Positions 52,579-64,000 of a stretch of 64,000 bases of DNA are shown here, one piece after another. This DNA is from Drechmeria coniospora. Lineage: Eukaryota; Ascomycota; Sordariomycetes; Hypocreales; Ophiocordycipitaceae. Position 1 is the stretch's first letter; each line of letters opens with the position of its first letter. The stretch covers positions 9,955,222 to 10,019,221 of the forward strand of contig NC_054390.1 of the NCBI RefSeq assembly GCF_001625195.1. The letters run 5' to 3'. Both the position numbers and the translations under genes were made by a program. The notes under the pieces were generated by a model. The model was not told the origin of the DNA, did not search any database, and saw only the letters and a program-made list of their open reading frames with translations.

Positions 52579-54210
52579 TCAAGTGCGGTATGTCCACATA
52601 TCCACGGCGTCCTTCCATGTCATAAAGTAAGGGTTCTGAAACGCAGCAGCGGGTTCCTCTCCCAGCTCGTGGATCCAAGGATGGCCGGCACGGGTCGTAG
52701 CGACGTGTTCAGAGGCGACATTGTGACCCCACCACCACCATCGCGCATGGTCTTCGGGATTCGAGCTTGTTGGAGGAAGGCCGTATCTCTCAATGACGCC
52801 GACGGTGAAGAAGCCGCGGCAGTCGTCACACCAGAAGCTTTCCGAAAGGTGAGCGGCGAGGGCTCGTGAGGCCGCGACACCCTTGGCACTCAGGGGGGAC
52901 GGTTGATTGTGCATCGCAAAGTGAACAAGTGACCACACTTGATTCGGCTGGTTGGAGAGCGTGCCGGCTTCAGCCAGGGCCTTGTTGATGGGCGAGCCGG
53001 CGACGTCCGCTTGGGCGACACAGTCGGCGGGACTCCCGAAAAGGTTGGGATCCGGGATCAGCTTCATGACTTCGTCGAAACTCGGTATGGCGCCGAAGAG
53101 TTCTGTCGGCCACAGAGCGGCGATGATGTTGTAGAACCTGTGCTGAGTCGCGAGCACGCTCACGCCGATCTTGCTCGCGCGATCCCAATAGGGGCACGCT
53201 CCAGGGCTCGCAACCTCGCCCGGATACAGGAGGACGACGCGCCTCAGCGCTTCCACCGTCTGGTTCTTGTTCAGACCACCCTTGGGCGTGCCGGGTTGTG
53301 TCCTCGGGCACTGGGTAGAGTCCCACCACGGACCGTAGAAGCATTTGTTGACGGGTCGTTGGATGACGCAGGTCGACGGGCGGACGTCAAAGTCGGCGCC
53401 GGTGCATGTGAGCCCGGGACCGCAGACGAGCGGCCGAGGGAACGGCCAGCCGTTCTCCTCCCGGAAGTAATTCAAGCCGAATTCGGGCTCAAAGGGGCCA
53501 AACTCGAGCGGGTTGCCGATGCAGCTCTGATCCTCCTTTCGGAACTTGACACACCGTCCCCGGGCCGGTTTCCATGCCTCAATCTTGGGCCCGAGCTTGA
53601 TGCCGTAGTCACCGACGGTGCTCGCGACGCAATCCGCATTGTAGCTCGAGATCAACGCTTCGTCGGTCGAGTTTGCGACGAAATCGGCGGCGTTGTAGCA
53701 GTACTCCCACTGGGGAGTGGTTCCATCACGATTCATCGCCCACTGACCCCATTTCTCGTGTATGTCGATCATGCACCACTCATCCGCCGAGCAGATCCCG
53801 GGCTGTTCGTAGCAGTCAAGTCGAGGTGGGATCGGACAAAACACATCCTCGCACGTCAACTTGACAAGGTCTCCCTTGGCCGCCGTGCGGACCACAGGGA
53901 CAGTGCCGCTCGTGTCGGCGTACGTCATGTCCTGACTCGCGATGCTGCAACCGGCCTGAGTGAACCACATTCGCTGGTCCTTGTCCTCTACTCCGCAATC
54001 GATGGCATCCTTGCCACCGCGCTTTTCAACGGGACATATCGAGTCGTTGGACGACAAGCGCTCGACCCGTAGCATCGCCCATTGGTCCTGGACAGCGGCA
54101 GGCCAGGAAAGGCGGTAATGTGATGGAGATGCACGAGCATGGCCCACGAACGTCGCAAATACGAGGCCGAGCATGGCGTATCGTTTGCGGGGTCCTGCTC
54201 GGATGTTCAT
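52579..54210 (-). CDS. Secreted ERV/ALR-like sulfhydryl oxidase-related protein
   Basis: The frame is open to 54495, but the Met at 54210 (MNIRAGPRKR, then AMLGLVFATFVGHARAS) gives a proper leader, so about 543 aa. The middle 300 residues are cysteine-rich and of a type I cannot name (DCYEQPGICSADEWCMI, CGPGLTCTGADFD, FYGPWWDSTQCP). The C-terminal 130 residues resemble the Erv1/Alr fold: NQVWSLVHFAMH, then SFWCDDCRGFF with the CxxC redox pair, and WWWGHNVASEHVATTRAG in the place of the usual FAD-binding WxxHNxVNxxL. The family oxidises protein thiols with molecular oxygen using FAD. Here the last motif has S/E in place of N residues, so activity is not assured. Probably secreted or in the ER lumen. 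A shortened direct repeat overlaps its 3' end. Confidence 0.65.
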   Translation of the reverse strand: MNIRAGPRKRYAMLGLVFATFVGHARASPSHYRLSWPAAVQDQWAMLRVERLSSNDSICPVEKRGGKDAIDCGVEDKDQRMWFTQAGCSIASQDMTYADTSGTVPVVRTAAKGDLVKLTCEDVFCPIPPRLDCYEQPGICSADEWCMIDIHEKWGQWAMNRDGTTPQWEYCYNAADFVANSTDEALISSYNADCVASTVGDYGIKLGPKIEAWKPARGRCVKFRKEDQSCIGNPLEFGPFEPEFGLNYFREENGWPFPRPLVCGPGLTCTGADFDVRPSTCVIQRPVNKCFYGPWWDSTQCPRTQPGTPKGGLNKNQTVEALRRVVLLYPGEVASPGACPYWDRASKIGVSVLATQHRFYNIIAALWPTELFGAIPSFDEVMKLIPDPNLFGSPADCVAQADVAGSPINKALAEAGTLSNQPNQVWSLVHFAMHNQPSPLSAKGVAASRALAAHLSESFWCDDCRGFFTVGVIERYGLPPTSSNPEDHARWWWWGHNVASEHVATTRAGHPWIHELGEEPAAAFQNPYFMTWKDAVDMWTYRT

Positions 54211-55466
54211 GGCAGAGACTGCAGTGCGAGCGTCATCCAGCTTTCGGAGAGTCGACATATTTGCCAAGGCTTGGTGCCTCGAGATATCTGGGACCACAGT
54301 AGGGTTGAGGTTGCAACTTGGAATATCGACAGCAACTAGCTCCAAGTCCAAGTAGTTGAGGCGAGCTAATAATTGATATTCATCGTTCATCTGCCAAATC
54401 AATGGTGTTATTCTAAACGCTACATTCCACGGTTCTCGCCGGCTCGCGTGTTCGGAATTCAACCATTCCTTGCAAGCAAGGGTCGCGTGTACCATGGAAA
54501 AAGGGAGGGTTGTAATAGCACGAATTGCGAGGGCGACAAGCTCGTCCAGCCAGCCCTATCTATGTCATAACTCGCTATTAAATAGGCTTCGGCAACGGGG
54601 TAAACGCACGGCTGATGTTCCCAATGTTGCATGCGGCAAGTGTGTTTGTTTGGATCCAGAAACGCTGTGTGCTTTGTAGAACGAGCCTGTCAGAAATTGC
54701 ACTCGTATGACTGTGCTGTGCCGTTAGAAATTGCACTCGTATAACTGTGCTGTGCCGTCGTAAAATTGCAATGCTTTGCTTATTTATCTGGCGGCCCTTC
54801 TTCCGCCCTCGGACACGTTAAGGGGCGAATGCCTCTGCTCCCTCACTACACTTCCCCCGGCATCGATATGACGCCGGCATTTACACATTCTGAAACAACA
54901 AAAAAACAGTTTAATACAGCCTGTTTGGCATGTCGAACTCCTGAAACAAAGCCGACTATGAACACATCGCTCATTCCCGCGGGCAGCTCCATCCTATTAG
55001 GGTGCAAGTTGCGACACCATCACGATTTGGCACTAGGAATTCCAGGGTTTCGCTGTCTAGCCTTGAATGCTTGTTTATATTTCTAGTGCACACGTGCTGC
55101 CTTGATGGAACATTTGGGCCGCCACCGAGAACTGCGTGGTTGGCGATGAATCGCTTGCTTGGGATTGCGTCTTGCACTCTCCAGCCAAATCCCTCCTTTG
55201 GGAAATGCTGAAATGGTCAGGAATTGGCACAAGAGAACTTTTACTGTTCTCTCTTCGCATACCCTTGATTTGCAATTGTGAGATATAGCGACAATTTCGG
55301 CACTGACATACAATGAGATCGTTATGGATAGCACATCATCCAAGTTGGTCGCGTGGATCTACAAAAAACACGCCGAGGGAAACCTGCTGCCCAGAAACTG
55401 GTTGTGCAGTACAGTCCAAGGTACTGAAACTCATATCGTCTGCCATCGTCATTGCATATTCGCGCA
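54211..55466. other. Intergenic, no gene seen
   Basis: About 1.25 kb. It contains a direct repeat (TAGAAATTGCACTCGTATAACTGTGC-like; TTGCACTCGTATRACTGTGCTGTGCCGT at about 54698 and 54734). No recognisable gene. Confidence 0.45.
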
Positions 55467-58400
55467 TCAGAGGCCGGACTCTATGGATGGAGTCGGGCGG
55501 TGATCCAACCCCAATACTTCATCTGTCCTTTCAACTTTCTGTATCACACCGTCGGCCATGGTGACAATCATGTCCGTCGACCTCGTTTGACTGGCGACAA
55601 TGCTCAATCTGTGAGATACGGCGATGACTGTGTGCCCCTGTTGGCAGAACTCCTTGTCGATCACGTCGTGGATCAACGATTCTGTCTGTGTGTCGAGCGA
55701 AGATGTTGCCTCGTCCAGTAGAAGAATTGGCTTACACTGGGATCCCAATATGGCCTTCTTGGTCAATGCCCTGGCAAGCCCCAACAACTGGGTTTGACCC
55801 GTTGACAGGGTGGGCAGCTCGGAAACCTTGCGATCCAGAATGTCCGCGGGATTTGCCAGTTGCGGACCGAACAGGGGCTCCCAAACGCCAGTCTTTTTCA
55901 ACGCGTCAATCAATGTCGGGGAGTCGGCTTCGCCACTTGGGTCAAGGCTGATGCGTAACGAAGCGTCGGGCAAAATCATGGGATCCTGCGGCACGGTGAT
56001 GAAGCACCGCTCACGAATTGTAGCTCTGGATACGCTGGATAGGTCGATGCCGTCCACACTAACGTTGCCGGTGATGTCGATTAGGCGAAGCAAAGAGAGA
56101 AGTATGGAGCTCTTTCCACTAACATTTGAGAGGCAGCGTCAGTTTCTTGATTTCATCGTCATCAATGTTGAAAAGAAAAGCATCTGAATTTGGCTGCTTA
56201 CCTCCCTGTTCGCCCGCAAATCACTACCTTCTGACCGGATTTGATGTCAAGAGAGATATTACAAAGTGCAACGGCTTTTTGGCTATATTGTTATCCGTTA
56301 GCTAATGACATCGTCTTCCATGTGTTGCCGAGACTGAAACTCACTTGTATGATGCGGTGAGTTTATGAAGCACTACGTCACCCTTTTGTGGCCAGGATAC
56401 ATCGGGAACGACGTCTTCCCACGGCTGGTCTTCGTGTTGAATCTCATCATCCAAAGTCTTGAGGCGATCGATGGCTCCTAGTGAGATCTCAAAAGTCGCC
56501 CAGGATTCCACCAAACGCAGAAGCGTAGCGTTCGTGACGATGATGACGTTTAGTGCAGCACCTATCCCGGCACCGTCGGTGGCTCCTCTGCCAAACAAGG
56601 CCAATGCGATAATGCCTATGGAGATTGCTGCAAGCATGAGGTCCAGCACAAGGGTAAGCCACCGCCGAAGACAAGACAAAAGGTACAAGGGGCCTTGCGA
56701 GACATCAAGCGCGCCGTCGAGATTTGATTGACAGTGGCCTTGCCAGCCAAAGGCGCGTATAGTAATTAATCCTTCGACCTACAGGCAATTTTCACCGGTT
56801 AGCGACGTCCACCCTTTGAATAGCTTGCAGAACGAGATGGTGAATCCCACATACAGTCTCGGTGATTTGCGAAACGACTGCTGATCTCGAGGCAAGCTCT
56901 TCAATCTGCACCCGACGCGACATTCGCAGGTATACTTTGGCGATGATGTAAACGATAACAAGGCATATTGGAATGCTCCAAAGCAATAGTTTTTGCACAG
57001 CAAGGAGTACACCAATCTGCACGAGGATCTTGAAAGTCTCTGCTTCAGGCTTAGCATTATCCAACATTCTCGACAAGCAGACTTCTTACGATTGCTGAGA
57101 GATTGAAACGCTGCTGGTAAATCTTTGTCAACGAGCTGAATATCTTGGCTAAAACTGCTGCATTGTCAGTGGCGTACTCTCTTGTCCACGACTGGCGGAA
57201 TAGCATACCGATTCAAAATAACTCCAGCATCTGTAATGGCGAAGAATGATAGTGGTGCTCTAAAAGCAGTCAGTTTATGAGTTGACCGAAAGACGACAAG
57301 ACCGTGCTACCCTATGATGTTGCTCAGTAACCTGGAGTGAAGACGACGGCCTGACCGAGGGCTGACGAGCATGTAGGTAGACCTGTAGAATCGTAAAATG
57401 AGCAGTCTGTCACAAACACTTCACACGAGCGAGACCAACCACATCGTCCCGTTTGTGGCTATCCATGCAAACAAGGCTAGCAGTCCGTACCCCAGAGCAT
57501 ACATCCATTCAATCTTCGGATCGGCTTCCGTCCAACGCTTGAGCCAGTAGTGTGGAAAAGTAATGAAAAAGGAGTATGTGGCAGTGCAGCCCATCAAGAA
57601 GCAGGAACTGAACATGCCGACGGATCGGAGGTAGTAGCCTTGCGCGAAGTGAGTTCATGATCACATGTCCAACTGGAAAGGGACCATCCATCGAGTGTAC
57701 TTACTATATATACGAACATTCCCCGTCTTTCGGCCGACATCAAGCCGCGTGTCTATTTCCTTGGCTCGTTTCTTCCCAGCTTCCATCAACATGGCTTGGG
57801 TTTCACTGGCACTGGATGCTTTCAAGTTTTCAGGCATTACCTTGCGAGATGCTGCAGGGAATGAAGTCAGTTCGCTCCACTTTCCATGTTCCTTGATGCG
57901 GCACTTTTCGAGCACGACTACGCTATCGGGCAATCCAAAATAATGTGCTAGGAGCATGATTAGCGAGAGGAGGCTGCAGAGCTCGGAACGGGGGACTCGG
58001 TACTGACTCGCATTGGTGATCCAAAGCACGGTCGTCTTTCTGGTTCTAAATATGCCTTCCGGTCCCAAGAGGTTTTGAATAACTTGGTCTTCGGTTTGGC
58101 CATCTAAAGCGCTGAATGGGTCGTCGAGGATGACTACATCACACGCATCATATAACATGCGAGCGAGGGCCTGCGATTCCAATGAGCACTCAACATCCAT
58201 ATCTCATTTTTAACAGAGGTCCTGTTTCCAAACATTTTGAATGACAGAACATGTGTAGAAAGGCGCATGGAATGACGCGAGGAGGCCTTACCACTCGTTG
58301 TCGCTGCCCTCCAGAAAGGTTCAACCCGCGGCTTCCAATCTCAGTGCCGTCTCCCATTGGGAGTTGTCGAAGGTCGGGCACGAGGCAAGTGGCATTGAGA

Positions 58401-61210
58401 GAGCTCCAATATCGGGTTTCGTCCACGTGGCTCGCAAAGTTGACGATGACATCTCGAATGGAGCCGTTCGGTAGCCAAGGAGTTTGATCACAGTATCCGA
58501 TTCGCCGCGATCTCAACTTGACCGTACCCTGCGAGACGTGTACTTCCCCTAGCATTGCTTTTGCCAGCATTGTTTTTCCTGCTCCGGTTGGGCCAGTGCA
58601 GGCGACAATGCTTGAACGCTCAAGCCTGAGGAAAACTGCATCGAGTGCTAGTCTTGACGTCTTATCGGCTTGAACCGAGACATTCTCAAGATTGATTTCC
58701 CCGTCATTGTCATCGACAGTATCAATTCTTTGGTCATGGCGAGGAGGCTCCAGTAAATAGCTCTGGATACGGTCAAAGCTGGCAAAGCACGCAACGATGT
58801 TGGGAACAATGGTCATGATCATATTTGCCGGATGGATGACCATGAAGAGAACTGCAATGGTTGTAAAGGCCGTTTCGGGGTCTATGTTAACATGATGTCT
58901 GTGCGAGACTATTCCATAGAGAATCATGGTGATTGCCGGTGAGAATATGCCGAGTGCGTTTGCTAACGGATCGTAAGTGTCGCGAACTATGCATTGCACG
59001 CAACGAGCCTACGGCTTTCTGCCACCAGAAAAATACTCTCCAGCCATTCTCGAGTTGTGAAACTTACCACTCGCATTATATGCAATCCTTTTTGAGTTCT
59101 CGTTAGCAAATCATAAAAGTTCAATCTCGGTTCAAAGGGACAAGGGGAAAAGATCAGGGATGTCAAGGTTGACCATCCAACGCATCGTGACACTCCATCA
59201 CAGGGAAGCAAATGGGCAAGCATACATTACCCATCTCACGCGCTTGGCGCTTTCTATCTCAGCCGACCTGAGGGAGGTAATGAGATTTGCCATGGCGCCG
59301 GAAACACCAAGCGACTTGATCGTCTTGATTGATCCCAGAAATGTGCTAATCATGGACAGTCGATTCTGCGTGGCAGCATTCCAGTCCTTCTGTCGGCCGC
59401 GAATGTTCTGAGCAACATATTTGCTGACTCGGGAGCAAACTGCAGATCGAATGAGTACGATTGAAAATCTTTGGGGCAGGAGAAGCATATACAGAGAATG
59501 ATGACGAGCGGGACCGGGGACAGCCATCCGACCTGGGAAGCCAGGATGAACATGCCGATGACAAGCTCCAGAACGTAGCCCCAAACATCGTGGGCAAATC
59601 TAGCAATGGTGACCAGACTGTCTACGTCGGTATTGATCAGAGTGACTGCTTTTCCGAGATCGTGGCCATTGCTGCGGCTCCTCAACGTCTTGTGGTAAAC
59701 AAGACCCACGAGAGCACCACGTGTCTTGGCGCGAAGCCTGTCCTGTTGATGCTGGTATACAACACTGCTGATCTGAAACGTACATTAAACCCCGTTCCGG
59801 AGAAGGCCGACGATTCGATTGAGGGCTTACCGCTTGACCGATGTAAACAATGACGGCAAAAGCGAGGATGCGCGTCGTGCGTGTAGATAATCGCTGCGCA
59901 TCCCAAGGCTGAGACAGATACCGTATAGTCTCCTTCATCAACAGGGGAGGGCCGTACTGGAAGAGAATAAGAAATACACGGCTTGGCACTGCCCAAAAAA
60001 AATCATTTCCGAGGCATTTGAGCAACACCAGCGGCAAGGTCATCATGTTCTCCGGTCTCGCTGCAGATGGTAAGAGAGTGGTCCAAGATGAATATGAATG
60101 TGAGAAAAGTAATACCTCGACCATCCCACAGCCTGTTGATCGAGTAACGTGCATTTCTCGACGAAAGTTTGGCATCCGTCACCTGAAGGTCGTTGCTTCG
60201 CAGGGTGCCGGACGCACCTCTGTGGAGAATGGGATTCACCCACCAGAGGAACGTTCGTTGGATGATGCCGGCAGATTCCTCGGGAGCAAGCGTATTTTCC
60301 GTCTTCAAAAGGATGTTCTGCTTTCCTCTGGATTCTGAAATGAGCAACGTAAGCTTGCATAGGGAGCCGTAGAACACCCCCCGAGTGGTGGCACGCTTGG
60401 CGAGGTCCTCCAAAGCGGCGTCTGCCAAGGACAACCACAAGTGTAGCCAGTCGACGACGAGGGATGCGACAAGGAAGAGAACGATGGTATCTGAGGGCTT
60501 GATCGAACGCATATGCTCAAAGAATGATAGAATTCCGATGCCAACGGCGCAAATAAAATTGAAAGCAGCGGCGGAATAATATATCGTCGTGACTTGGGGG
60601 TCACGGGGAGACGCTAGAACCACCATGGCGAGGGTTGCCAACTGCGCGAGGGCGCAGAAAACAGTGATGAACTGCGCGGCGGTCAACCACGATGCAATAC
60701 TTTGCAGTGCTAGGTGCACCCCAACGTTTCCATGGGTGAAATGAAATCGTATGGGGCGCAGGACTCGCCATCACTCACCTGCTTCATTCGTGCGACGACG
60801 GTGCGGCGAACGACGTCTGGCTCTCCTTGAAGCTCCCAAAGTCGCATAGGGATAACAAGAATGAAGGCGAGAGACACGGCGGCGGAAAGGCAGTCGAGCC
60901 ATGACGAACCGAGGCCCGATAGCCACGACTGCTCATCCATGTGAGGAAGTAAAGGTATCAACGGCAGCAGGTTCGTGACGAGAAGCGATGCTGAACACTC
61001 TGGCGGTAGTACAATCACTGCACCAGAGTTTGGCGGCCGTCGGCGTGGTCTGCTAATATGCCGCTGACAAATGTCGTTTCGATTTTCTCCTGGGACACAT
61101 GTAAATGGAGGCGCAATGGAAAGAATCTGGTCATCCGTATATTGCACGGAGAAGGAAGTCCAAGAAGGCCTGTAGCCTGAGCGACCAACGAAACCGGTGC
61201 TCAGCCGCAT
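55467..61210 (-). CDS. ABCC (MRP-type) full-length ABC transporter
   Basis: Minus strand, ATG 61210 (MRLSTGFVGR) to TGA/TAG at 55467, broken by about ten short introns whose ends I resolved only in part. Parts in order: TMD0-like N-terminus (SLAFILVIPMRLWEL), SPEETSGI-like APEESAGIIQRTFLWWVNPI (start of TMD1, ABCC hallmark), TMD1, and NBD1 at about 58.1-58.7 kb. NBD1 has Walker A GPTGAGKT, LSGGQRQRV-ALAR and DVVILDDPFSALD. TMD2 is at about 56.4-57.7 kb. In NBD2 Walker A GRTG-SGKSS is split by an intron near 56.1-56.2 kb, followed by VPQDPMILP, LSTGQTQLLGLARA, PILLLDEATSSLD and AVSHRL. The H-loop of NBD1 reads ITNA, lacking the usual His, as is common for the non-hydrolysing site of fungal ABCC proteins. 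It would export amphipathic metabolites, conjugates or toxins across the plasma or vacuole membrane. Confidence 0.88.
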
Positions 61211-63596
61211 CGCATCCTAGTTCATGGCAAAATCAGTGACATTATATAGGCGGTGCGCGTACTCTGCATCCATCAACCCTAGCACATGTGCCGCCTTAGT
61301 TTCCACGGCATGGTTTTATCGTCATGAACCAGGTCAACGTGCCGTGCTCATGTACTTGCGGGACTCCTTTCGTGTCCAAGTAGGTGTAGGTGTAATAGAT
61401 CGCCCTGCTTCATCTGCAAGCTAACGCACTCTGACGGGTAATGCAACGTTAATTTCACAGCCAACAACATTTACTGGTTGACCCGCGTCGTGCAGTGTCG
61501 GAGAAGAGGTTGAATCGAGTTAAAGAGAAATACATTTACGGGTACAGTGTAATAGAGTGAGCACGAATACTCCGTGCACATATAACATGGATGCGGAGTT
61601 TGGAGTACCGCATGGGCACGCACGAGTAAGATCTGAAGCATTCCAGGAAGTGCACACGCACAGCACGTGTACACTTGGCACCCCATACATGTAGTGCACT
61701 GTACGAACGAAGAAAAGAACAAACGAGACCGTTGATGTTGAGTTGGTCCACACGAATGGTATGATGCCTGACGTTGGAGTTTGTATTCCGATTCGATGGT
61801 CAGTAGGGAGTACACGTACACCAGACATTAACACTTGGGAGCACCCTGTATTGATGGTTAATAGTGTGCTCCGTAGTTGGTCGCACTCCGTACATGCACT
61901 TACATGTCCTTGTAATAACGAGGACTGGGCGCTGACACTGGACAAGTGTCATGGAGATGACTGGTCGCTGACACTCGACAAGTGTCATGGAGATGACTGG
62001 TCGCTGACACTCGACAAGTGTCATGGAGATGACTGGTCGCTGACACTCGACAAGTGTCATGGAGATGACTGGTCGCCTTCCATGCAAGCCCGTGAAGACG
62101 AGTGTCGCTGTCACTCGGGTCGTGATTGTTCAGATACGGTCCGCATTCTTCATCGTAAAAAGTGAATATCGGCTGAAGTTGGCTGGGAAGGTGAATTGAC
62201 CTCACGCGGAACCACCGTCGGAAGTGTAGGGGTGATTGCCGACATTCGGAGACGAGCATTCCTGCTGGCGTCCAGCCCTTAAGCGGCAGTGACACCATTA
62301 GCGTTCTCTGGTGGTATTCCGGCAAAGGAAGCCAATTACCCCAGCATACAAGGGCAAGGATTGCCTGATCCGGGTATTCACATACCTTGACTCGGTGGGT
62401 CCTGGGTCCTTGCTAAATAACTGGGCAGATATTACCAGCAACAAGCCCTGCCGTCTCCGAGATCTGCCCATGCATGTATATGTGTTTCATGTGGTCCGGG
62501 AAAGGGAGTGCCAACCTGCCTCGTTAGGTGTACGGTACGGCATTGCAACTTGCGGAGTAGTTGTGATCCAAGTACGGAGCATATGTGCATGCTGAGATTC
62601 ATGCCACGATTATGCATCGTGCCGCTACGAGGTGGATGCACGGCGAGCACTAGTTATTGACAAGTATGCTCACGGAGAGCGGCTCGTTCCCGTCGGTCGG
62701 TCAGTGCGTCGAAACTAAGAAGAAAATGACTCGATCAGCATGGTGAGTGACCCCACAACGATGGCATCAGTCTCGACCTACAGCACGACCTGGGTTCCCG
62801 ATGGTTTGGGGGGCACTCCCCAGAGACTGCCAACCTGGAGCCTCATGGCATCCGGGATCGAGTCCGGCGAAGTGCAATGCAACGTTGGACGTTGAAGGCA
62901 CGAATGGGCCTGTCTGGCATTCGCAAGCTAAACAACGATGGTGGGATGTGCCTCTTGTGGAGGTGAGATGGACGGAGCCACAACAGTTGTGCCCTTTGTT
63001 GCTCGTCACGGAAGACTGGATAGGGAGGGTAGCGAGTGTTGCAACCAGCTGCCGCCTGATCATGGAGTCATCGTCTGCGTCGATGAATAAATAGCCTGTT
63101 ATCGTGGCAGCATGGACGAAGTAATGATGCAAATGTTGTATTTTGTGTTCACACTTGAGCCTCCTCATCCGCACTCTCCTCACTGAGCAACATGACTAAG
63201 CAACCGCCTTAGTCAGTCGAGGTCCCTGACCAGTTGGGTTTGGCGCGTTTGCTTGTACTCCGTGCTGTTTGTTAGTCGGTGCTTACATAAGTACGTGTAC
63301 ATAACTTTGGTGTGTCTCTGCACTTAATCGCCGTGGGGCATGACATAACCGTCTCTTTTATAGGACAACGCACCTGTTTACACCGAGCACGCTGTCCATG
63401 CCTGTGGCCTTCTGGTGCGCAACGTGATCGCTCCGACTCTGCATTCCCTTGCATTTTGGTGTCACGGCGATGCGAGAGACTCGGGCGTACCGTTGATGTT
63501 GGATTTGCCCGCTTGCCCCAATCGCCTCCTTCTTACATCTGCTTCTGTTCCGGACCGACGACGACACGGACGGCAAACGTTTGAACGGAATCCAAC
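61211..63596. other. Intergenic region with one minisatellite
   Basis: About 2.4 kb between the divergent ABCC and golgin-like genes. It holds many TACTCCGT/ACGGAGTA motifs (61568, 61870, 61888, 62552, 62572, 63256) and the 36-bp array listed separately. No gene supported; frames such as 62747-63094 lack any recognisable sequence. Confidence 0.5.
61916..62078. repeat. 36-bp minisatellite with internal inverted repeat
   Basis: Four full copies plus edges of GACTGGTCGCTGACACTCGA continued by CAAGTGTCATGGAGAT, the first with GCG and TGG variants. Each unit contains TGACACT and AGTGTCA around a 5-nt centre, so every copy can form a 7-bp hairpin. The unit is a multiple of three and encodes a 12-residue repeat (DWSLTLDKCHGD) in an open frame, but that frame has no leader and only weak start candidates. 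Confidence 0.9.
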
Positions 63597-64000
63597 ATGT
63601 TCCAAGTACGTCTCGCACCCGCCCGCACTTGTTGCCTCCTAACCGTCATGTTTCGGTAGAGAATCCGGGGTGCCATCGACAGGACCATCGCGGAGGAGCA
63701 GGCTCGGCAGCAGAGGATCGACAGCGCGACACCCTCTCGGTCCGCGTCGACCTCGTCGCGAACCAGCACCGCCGCCGGCAGGGGCAGGCGTCCGCGCCGG
63801 AAACACCCCGTGGAGATTCTCGACTCGTCGGTGCCGAACCCCGATCCTGCCGTCTTCGAGGCCGCCTTCGTCATCGACGATAGCGATGAGCCGAGCCGCG
63901 CCGGCACGCCGAGGGTGCCCTCCCAGGAGAGGGCGGACAAGGTTGGCGGCGCGGCGGTCGTGCCGGTGATTGCGATAAACGGGGAAAGGGAGCAGAAGCG
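63597..64000 (+). CDS. Golgin-like (Imh1/GRIP-type) protein, 5' part, cut by window end
   Basis: A three-codon first exon (63597-63605, ATG TTC CAA), a 55-nt intron (GTACGT...GGTAG, 63606-63660) and exon 2 from 63661 give MFQ-RIRGAIDRTIAEEQARQQ, then a Ser/Arg-rich linker and NPDPAVFEAAFVIDDSDEPSRAGTP. This opening is characteristic of filamentous-fungal golgins of the Imh1/RUD3 GRIP group, whose following (unseen) part is a long coiled coil with a C-terminal GRIP domain that tethers to the trans-Golgi via Arl1. The frame is open to the window edge. The short first exon is usual for the family. It lies divergent to the ABCC gene. Confidence 0.8.

Noticed and set aside
52939..54072. 377-codon plus-strand open frame
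   Set aside because: Antisense of the ERV/ALR-like gene; no motif of its own.
61743..62165. Plus-strand frame through the 36-bp repeats, considered as a repeated-core peptide precursor
   Set aside because: No signal peptide, no dibasic site between repeats, weak start, and the array fits a hairpin minisatellite better.
1..64000. tRNA, rRNA, CRISPR array or replication origin
   Set aside because: No cloverleaf with TTCRANYC box, no rRNA-like block and no spaced palindromic array was recognised; the tandem repeats have no unique spacers.

Overview
The window is nuclear DNA of a filamentous ascomycete. Genes carry short GT-AG introns (about 50-115 nt) with CTRAY-like branch sites. The recognisable families (fungal PEX16, Brl1/Brr6, Iws1/Spn1, Zn2Cys6 regulator, FunK1 kinase, UstYa/DUF3328, fungal ABCC transporter) fit Pezizomycotina, most likely a Sordariomycete/Hypocreales lineage. 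No species is claimed. Most gene models below were rebuilt by joining exons by eye; where exon lengths sum to whole codons this is stated.

Layout. (1) About 1.2-13.8 kb is a GC-rich housekeeping block: PEX16 (-), Zn2Cys6 regulator (-), Brl1/Brr6-type nuclear-envelope protein (-), Iws1/Spn1 (+) and an SRPK-like kinase (+). Minisatellites lie between the genes. (2) About 13.8-28.3 kb is a tandem segmental duplication. It holds four minus-strand copies (A-D) of an unrecognised single-pass membrane protein family, decayed unit-specific repeats, a FunK1 kinase relic in unit C and a long intact FunK1 kinase to the right of unit D. (3) About 28.3-52 kb is AT-rich and gene-poor. It carries accessory genes: a small secreted protein, a GT32-like glycosyltransferase, an M28 aminopeptidase, two UstYa-family genes, a multi-exon secreted cysteine-rich protein, a fifth family member (E, plus strand) and a possible small secreted peptide. 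Two degenerate colinear copies of one repeat landscape (about 31.1-34.9 and 46.2-49.8 kb) each enclose a different gene. (4) About 52.5-64 kb returns to GC-richer sequence: a secreted ERV/ALR-like protein, a full-length ABCC transporter, a 36-bp minisatellite and the 5' end of a golgin-like gene cut by the window edge.

Most notable are the five-member family (signal peptide, six-Cys ectodomain, one TM segment, proline-rich tail with an invariant PPxY motif and a conserved YELEDT-like tail) with its tandem amplification and one 5'-broken copy, and the UstYa pair, which in other fungi marks cyclic-peptide (RiPP) or related oxidative biosynthesis. No RiPP precursor with repeated cores was found. 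The housekeeping genes do not form a pathway; the secreted and membrane proteins of the middle region suggest an interaction or environment-facing compartment (inference).
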